Source of the DNA: a virus
Reading direction: 5' to 3' (one strand)
Virus record (IMG/VR): IMGVR_UViG_3300037883_000231
Coordinates: 1 to 24,450 of that record
Length of the DNA: 24,450 bases
Made by a program: the position numbers and the translations under genes. The notes beneath the pieces were generated by a model. That model did not search any database. It saw nothing but the letters and a program-made list of their open reading frames with translations, and was not told where the DNA came from. Below are positions 20,654 through 24,450 of the stretch, piece by piece (position 1 is the stretch's first letter; each line of letters begins with the position of its first letter).

Positions 20654-23600
20654 ATGAGCATATTCCGCAGCGGCGGATCAAAACCAGCTTCGACGCCGGA
20701 CTATACCGGCCTGCAAATCCAGACCGCGGTCTCGGCGCTGCCGATCCCGATCGTGTGGGGAACCAGCAAGCTCGCGCCGAACGTCATCTGGTACGCCAAC
20801 TTCAAGGCGATCCCGGCCGGTAGCAGCAGCGGCGGCGGAAAGGGACTTTTCGGCGGCGGCGGCGGCAGCAGCAGCAATACAGGTCAATACGACTATAAGG
20901 CCGACGTCATCCTGGCGATCTGCGAAGGGCCGATCACGGGCATCGGGGATGTTTGGCGCGGACAGTCGACGACGTCGCTCGGCGCGCTTGGGTTGTCGCT
21001 GTTTCTCGGCCCAACGCCGCAAACCGTCTGGTCCTATCTCTCCACGCCGGCCGCCACCAGTTCGATCGTGGGGATCCTCGCCGATATTCAGCCGACGCTC
21101 GGCGAAGCGGCGTTATTGGGTCAGGTCGCGCTGTCCTATCAGGGCACCGCTTATGTGGCCGCCGCGCAATACGACCTTTCCAGTAGCGCAACCCTCGACA
21201 ACCACAATTTCGAGGTTTTGGGATTCCGCTGGGCCACCGGCTACGGGCAGACGCCCTTTACCGACGTTCCGGGCACGACGGCAATTTTCGTCGATGCCGA
21301 TCCGGCGCAGGTGGTCTCCGACTTCCTGACCAATCCGCAATATGGCGTCGGCTTTCCGGCGGCGTCGATCGACGCGACGTCGCTGTTCGGCTCAGGCGGC
21401 GACGCGTCGTACCAGACCTATTGCCGCGCGGTCGGCCTGGCGTTCAGCCCGGCGCTCACCAACGCCGAGGCGGCATCGGGCATTCTGAACCGCTGGCTGC
21501 AGGTGTCCAATACCGCCGCCGTCTGGTCGGGCGGCCTCTTGCGCTTCATTCCCTATGGCGACACGGCGGTGACCGGCAACGGCGTGACGTTCAATCCGAA
21601 CGTGACTCCGATCTACGATCTCGGCGACGACGACTACATCGTCGAGAACAATGCCGATCCGCTCACGGTGTCGCGCACCGATCCCTATCAGGCCTACAAC
21701 GTCTGGCGCGTGGAATGCGCCGATCGCAACAATGCCTACAACCTCACCCCGGTCGAAGCGCGCGATCAGAACGCCATCGAGTTGACCAGTCAAAACCTCG
21801 GCGGCGGCCGCGGCGAGCGCATCGCGCCGACCGTCACGGCACACGAAATCTGCGACACCGGCGTGGCGCTGATCTCGGCGCAATTGATGCTGCAGCGCGC
21901 GCTCTATATCCGCAACACCTACAAATTCCGCCTGTCGTGGGAATATTGCCTGCTCGATCCCATGGACCTGGTGACGGTCACCGACAGCGGGCTCGGCCTC
22001 GACAAGACGCCGATCCGCATCACCAATATCGAGGAGAACGAGAACGGCTATCTGGAGATCACCGCGGAAGAGTTTCCGCTCGGCTATGCGACGGCGACCA
22101 AATACGCGACCACCTCGGTCATCAATGTGCCGAACGACCGCAACGTCGATCCGGGTTCGGTGGCCGACGTCCTGATCTTCGAGCCGACCGACCAGCTCGG
22201 CGGCGGCCTGGTGATCATGGCGGGCGCATGCAGCGTTAATCCGCTTTGGGGCGGCTGCAATATCTGGCTGTCCTATCAACAGGATGGCAACTACAGCCAG
22301 ATCGGCACGGTCAAGGCCAGCGCCCGTATCGGCTTCACCACGGTTGACCTGCCAACCGTCGGCGTCAGCGCCTCCGGACAGACCATCGACCAGGCCAACA
22401 CGCTGGCGGTCGACCTGACGGAAAGCGCAGGCGTGCTGTCGTCGGGCACCCAAGCCGATGCCACGGCGCTGAACAACCGCTGTTATGTCGGCGGCGAGAT
22501 TATTTCCTACGAAACTGCGACGCTGACGGCGGCGAACAAATATGATCTCAGTTATCTGGTGCGCGGCGCCTATGGAACGGAAGACGAGATCGTCGACCAT
22601 CCGACCGGCACCAAATTCGCGCGCATCGACGGCGCGTTTTTCTCCTACCCTTACGATCAAAGCCGCATCGGCGACACGGTCTATCTGAAGTTCCAGAGCT
22701 TCAACGTCTATGGCGGCGGCACCCAATCGCTCGCCGACTGCACCGCGTTCGCCTACACGATCACCGGCGCGGCGCTGGCTTCCCCACTGCCCGACGTCGC
22801 CGACCTCTACACCAACTATGAGGCCGGATTCCAGAAGATCTACTGGGACGAAATCGACGACTTTCGCAACGGCATTCTCTACGAGGTGCGTCAGGGCGAT
22901 GCCTGGGATAACGCGCAGTTCATCCGCTCGCAGGCGCATCCGCCGTTCATCGCGCAAGGCAACGGCACCTTCCTGATCAAGGCGCGCTGCCAGCCGGTCG
23001 CGGGGCTGACGGTCTACAGCGAGAATGCGTCGGCGATCGAGATATCGGGCAACCAGCTTTCGCTCAACCTGCTCGCCGGCTTCGACGAACGGGCGACCGG
23101 CTGGACCGGCACGTTCCAGAACGGCATCGGCATCGATGCCGGAAACTTGCGGCTTGGCGGCGCCGGAAACATCCTCGGCGTCAATCCGCTGCTGCAATCG
23201 GCGGTGACGGATGCTGCGACCGCAAGCGGCAACGTTTTGTCGTTCGGCTATCTGCCGTCGAATGTTGCGGTCGGCATGGCGGTCGCCGATATCACGACCG
23301 GCGGCGTCATTGCGTCGCTCGCGACCGTCACCGCGATTACCTACAACAACGCGATCGACTATGGCGCGGTCGTGGGCACCGTGGCGGCAGACGTCGATTA
23401 CGGCGCGGTTGCGACCTCGGCCACGACCGCCGTCGATTATGGCGCCATCACCGGTACTACGGCGACCGTTACCATTAGTGCGCCGGTAACTGCCGGCGGC
23501 GTCCTGTCCGGCGACATCATCGTGTTCTCGATTCCGGACGTGCTCGATTTCGGCGGCGTGATCACCGACACGCCGGTCTACTACACCATCCCGGCGGCGC

Positions 23601-24187
23601 ACATCGTCGATGCCGGATCGGTGGTGCAGGCCTCGGTGAACGCGTCGACGCAGATCCAGGGTGTGCCGGTCGGCCAGAATGTTCTTGCCGACGCCGACGT
23701 CTTGACCGATCCCGACATTCTCGGCTCAGCCTCGACCCAATATGTCGACGGCTGGATCGAAATCGCACTGTCGCAGGACGGCTCGACATTTGGCGCGTGG
23801 CAAAAGTTCGTGCCCGGCGTGTTTCCGGCGATGGCCTGGAATTTTCGGCTGGCGCTGCAGTCGAGCGATGCAAACACCATCGCCGAGGCATTGGCGTTCA
23901 ATTACACGGTGCAACTGCCGTCGCGCATCGATCATTATCAGCAACGAAGCGTGCCGAGCAGCGGCCTCACCATCGCCTTTCAGCGCGACGGCACCACGAC
24001 GCCGGCGGCTTTCAACGGCGGGCCGGGCAGCGCGGATCTGCCCTATGTGAGCGTGTCGTGGCAGCCGACGGCGGGCGATCAATACAGCATCGGCGCCCTG
24101 TCGCTGTCGCAGCTGACAATTCGTTTCAGCAACGGCGGCATCTTTGTCGAGCGTGACAACGTCAACATAACGGTCGAGGGATTTTGA
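20654..24187 (+). CDS. Tail tip / host-interaction protein (Phage-tail_3 type)
   Basis: A 1177-residue protein, the largest in the window. The start (SALPIPIVWGTSKLAPNVIW, YDYKADVILAICEGPITGIG) is typical of tip proteins in GTA-like tails. A Gly/Ser linker lies near 56-77. Residues about 330-480 (DPYQAYNVWRVECADRNNAY, RIAPTVTAHEICDTGVALIS, LSWEYCLLDPMDLVTVTD) fit the Phage-tail_3 domain. The part from about 700 on looks like Fn3 and other beta domains, with three 13-residue repeats near 901-939. It lacks an obvious GTA TIM-barrel region, so it is nearer to lambda J-like tips in build. Receptor contact is inferred. Confidence 0.78.
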   Translation: MSIFRSGGSKPASTPDYTGLQIQTAVSALPIPIVWGTSKLAPNVIWYANFKAIPAGSSSGGGKGLFGGGGGSSSNTGQYDYKADVILAICEGPITGIGDVWRGQSTTSLGALGLSLFLGPTPQTVWSYLSTPAATSSIVGILADIQPTLGEAALLGQVALSYQGTAYVAAAQYDLSSSATLDNHNFEVLGFRWATGYGQTPFTDVPGTTAIFVDADPAQVVSDFLTNPQYGVGFPAASIDATSLFGSGGDASYQTYCRAVGLAFSPALTNAEAASGILNRWLQVSNTAAVWSGGLLRFIPYGDTAVTGNGVTFNPNVTPIYDLGDDDYIVENNADPLTVSRTDPYQAYNVWRVECADRNNAYNLTPVEARDQNAIELTSQNLGGGRGERIAPTVTAHEICDTGVALISAQLMLQRALYIRNTYKFRLSWEYCLLDPMDLVTVTDSGLGLDKTPIRITNIEENENGYLEITAEEFPLGYATATKYATTSVINVPNDRNVDPGSVADVLIFEPTDQLGGGLVIMAGACSVNPLWGGCNIWLSYQQDGNYSQIGTVKASARIGFTTVDLPTVGVSASGQTIDQANTLAVDLTESAGVLSSGTQADATALNNRCYVGGEIISYETATLTAANKYDLSYLVRGAYGTEDEIVDHPTGTKFARIDGAFFSYPYDQSRIGDTVYLKFQSFNVYGGGTQSLADCTAFAYTITGAALASPLPDVADLYTNYEAGFQKIYWDEIDDFRNGILYEVRQGDAWDNAQFIRSQAHPPFIAQGNGTFLIKARCQPVAGLTVYSENASAIEISGNQLSLNLLAGFDERATGWTGTFQNGIGIDAGNLRLGGAGNILGVNPLLQSAVTDAATASGNVLSFGYLPSNVAVGMAVADITTGGVIASLATVTAITYNNAIDYGAVVGTVAADVDYGAVATSATTAVDYGAITGTTATVTISAPVTAGGVLSGDIIVFSIPDVLDFGGVITDTPVYYTIPAAHIVDAGSVVQASVNASTQIQGVPVGQNVLADADVLTDPDILGSASTQYVDGWIEIALSQDGSTFGAWQKFVPGVFPAMAWNFRLALQSSDANTIAEALAFNYTVQLPSRIDHYQQRSVPSSGLTIAFQRDGTTTPAAFNGGPGSADLPYVSVSWQPTAGDQYSIGALSLSQLTIRFSNGGIFVERDNVNITVEGF
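23354..23470 (+). repeat. Three tandem 39-base repeats in the tip gene
   Basis: Three in-frame units encode IDYGAVVGTVAAD, VDYGAVATSATTA and VDYGAITGTTATV. A weaker fourth, LDFGGVITDTPVY, follows some 25 codons later. Such repeats could vary in number between strains and change spacing in the C-terminal part of the tip. Confidence 0.75.
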
Positions 24188-24188
24188 C

Positions 24189-24450
24189 ATGATCAAATGC
24201 ATTCGCGCGGCTTTTGCCGCGTTCTTCGTCGCCGGCACGATCGTCGCGGCAACCCCGGCGGCGGCGGTGCCCCTGATCTGCGTCATGCCGACCTCGGGCA
24301 CGGTATCCGGGCTCACGCTGGTCCAGGACATCAACAGCTGTCTCGGCAGCGCGCTCGCGCTGTTCGCAGGCGGCACAACGCCCGACTCGCCGACGACGGG
24401 AATGCTGTGGTGGAACACGGGCACCGGCTACGTCGCACAGTGGGACGGCA
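24189..24450 (+). CDS. Signal-peptide protein, 5' part only
   Basis: The gene starts two bases after the tip gene stop and runs off the window. The first 87 codons give a classical signal peptide (MIKCIRAAFAAFFVAGTIVA, cut likely after ATPAAA) followed by VQDINSCLGSALALFAGGTT and TGMLWWNTGTGYVAQWDG. The last motif resembles segments of phage tail fibre or collar-type proteins. A signal peptide on a phage tail-cluster protein is odd and may point to an envelope or surface role. Confidence 0.6.
   Translation, partial: MIKCIRAAFAAFFVAGTIVAATPAAAVPLICVMPTSGTVSGLTLVQDINSCLGSALALFAGGTTPDSPTTGMLWWNTGTGYVAQWDG

Noticed and set aside
21392-23602. Minus-strand ORF of 736 codons across the tip gene
   Set aside because: It is an antisense shadow of the tip gene with Arg/Asp/Gly-rich low-information sequence; the + frame has clear tail-protein motifs.

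Overview
The window looks like the head-to-tail structural operon of a tailed phage or prophage, probably in a Rhizobiales (Bradyrhizobium-like) alphaproteobacterium. The grounds are high GC in the virion genes, a gene-transfer-agent-like tail module (DUF2460, DUF2163, NlpC/P60, large tip protein), DUF2019 genes, toxin linkers of the PAGxPEGGQWT type, and short palindromic intergenic repeats. All convincing genes are on the + strand. I saw no tRNA, rRNA, transposase or CRISPR array.

Layout. 101-1672 is a complete HK97-fold-type major capsid gene. 1673-11750 is an accessory block wedged between the capsid gene and the next virion gene. 11752-13267 holds a small head protein, a gp6-like connector and a gp10-like tail-completion protein. 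13268-15127 is a second, different toxin-immunity locus with a possible SOS box. 15292-24187 runs tail terminator, tail tube, frameshifted tail chaperone, tape measure, DUF2460, DUF2163, NlpC/P60 and tip protein. A secreted or virion-associated protein starts at 24189 and runs off the end.

The accessory block is the striking part. It is built from a repeated module: 3' end of the capsid gene, a palindromic intergenic repeat, a toxin with a conserved N-terminus (MKPPLPRTLSAVP...LEIAKAIR) and a variable C-terminal domain, then an immunity gene that usually overlaps the toxin stop as ATGA. Besides the real capsid gene there are four promoterless capsid 3' fragments (3221-3611, 4486-4822, 6822-7019, 8063-8292), all ending at the capsid stop. 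Five copies of the toxin N-terminus follow the five capsid ends. The variable ends include HNH-type (GYxxHHxVEQ), a zinc-ribbon HNH-type (CxxC..DHQ..CxxC), a short Cys-containing type, and a type surviving only as tails. Immunity genes include DUF2019 proteins, a membrane protein in two copies, and two families I cannot name. Toxins near the capsid are intact; farther away they are truncated, frameshifted or reduced to 3' scars while immunity genes stay open.

My reading is that the capsid 3' end and the toxin N-terminus act as homology arms for capture of new toxin-immunity pairs, pushing older ones downstream as orphans, much as in Rhs and CdiA loci but anchored on a phage capsid gene. That the toxins ride in or on the virion is a hypothesis; the sequence shows only the linkage and shared N-terminal domain.
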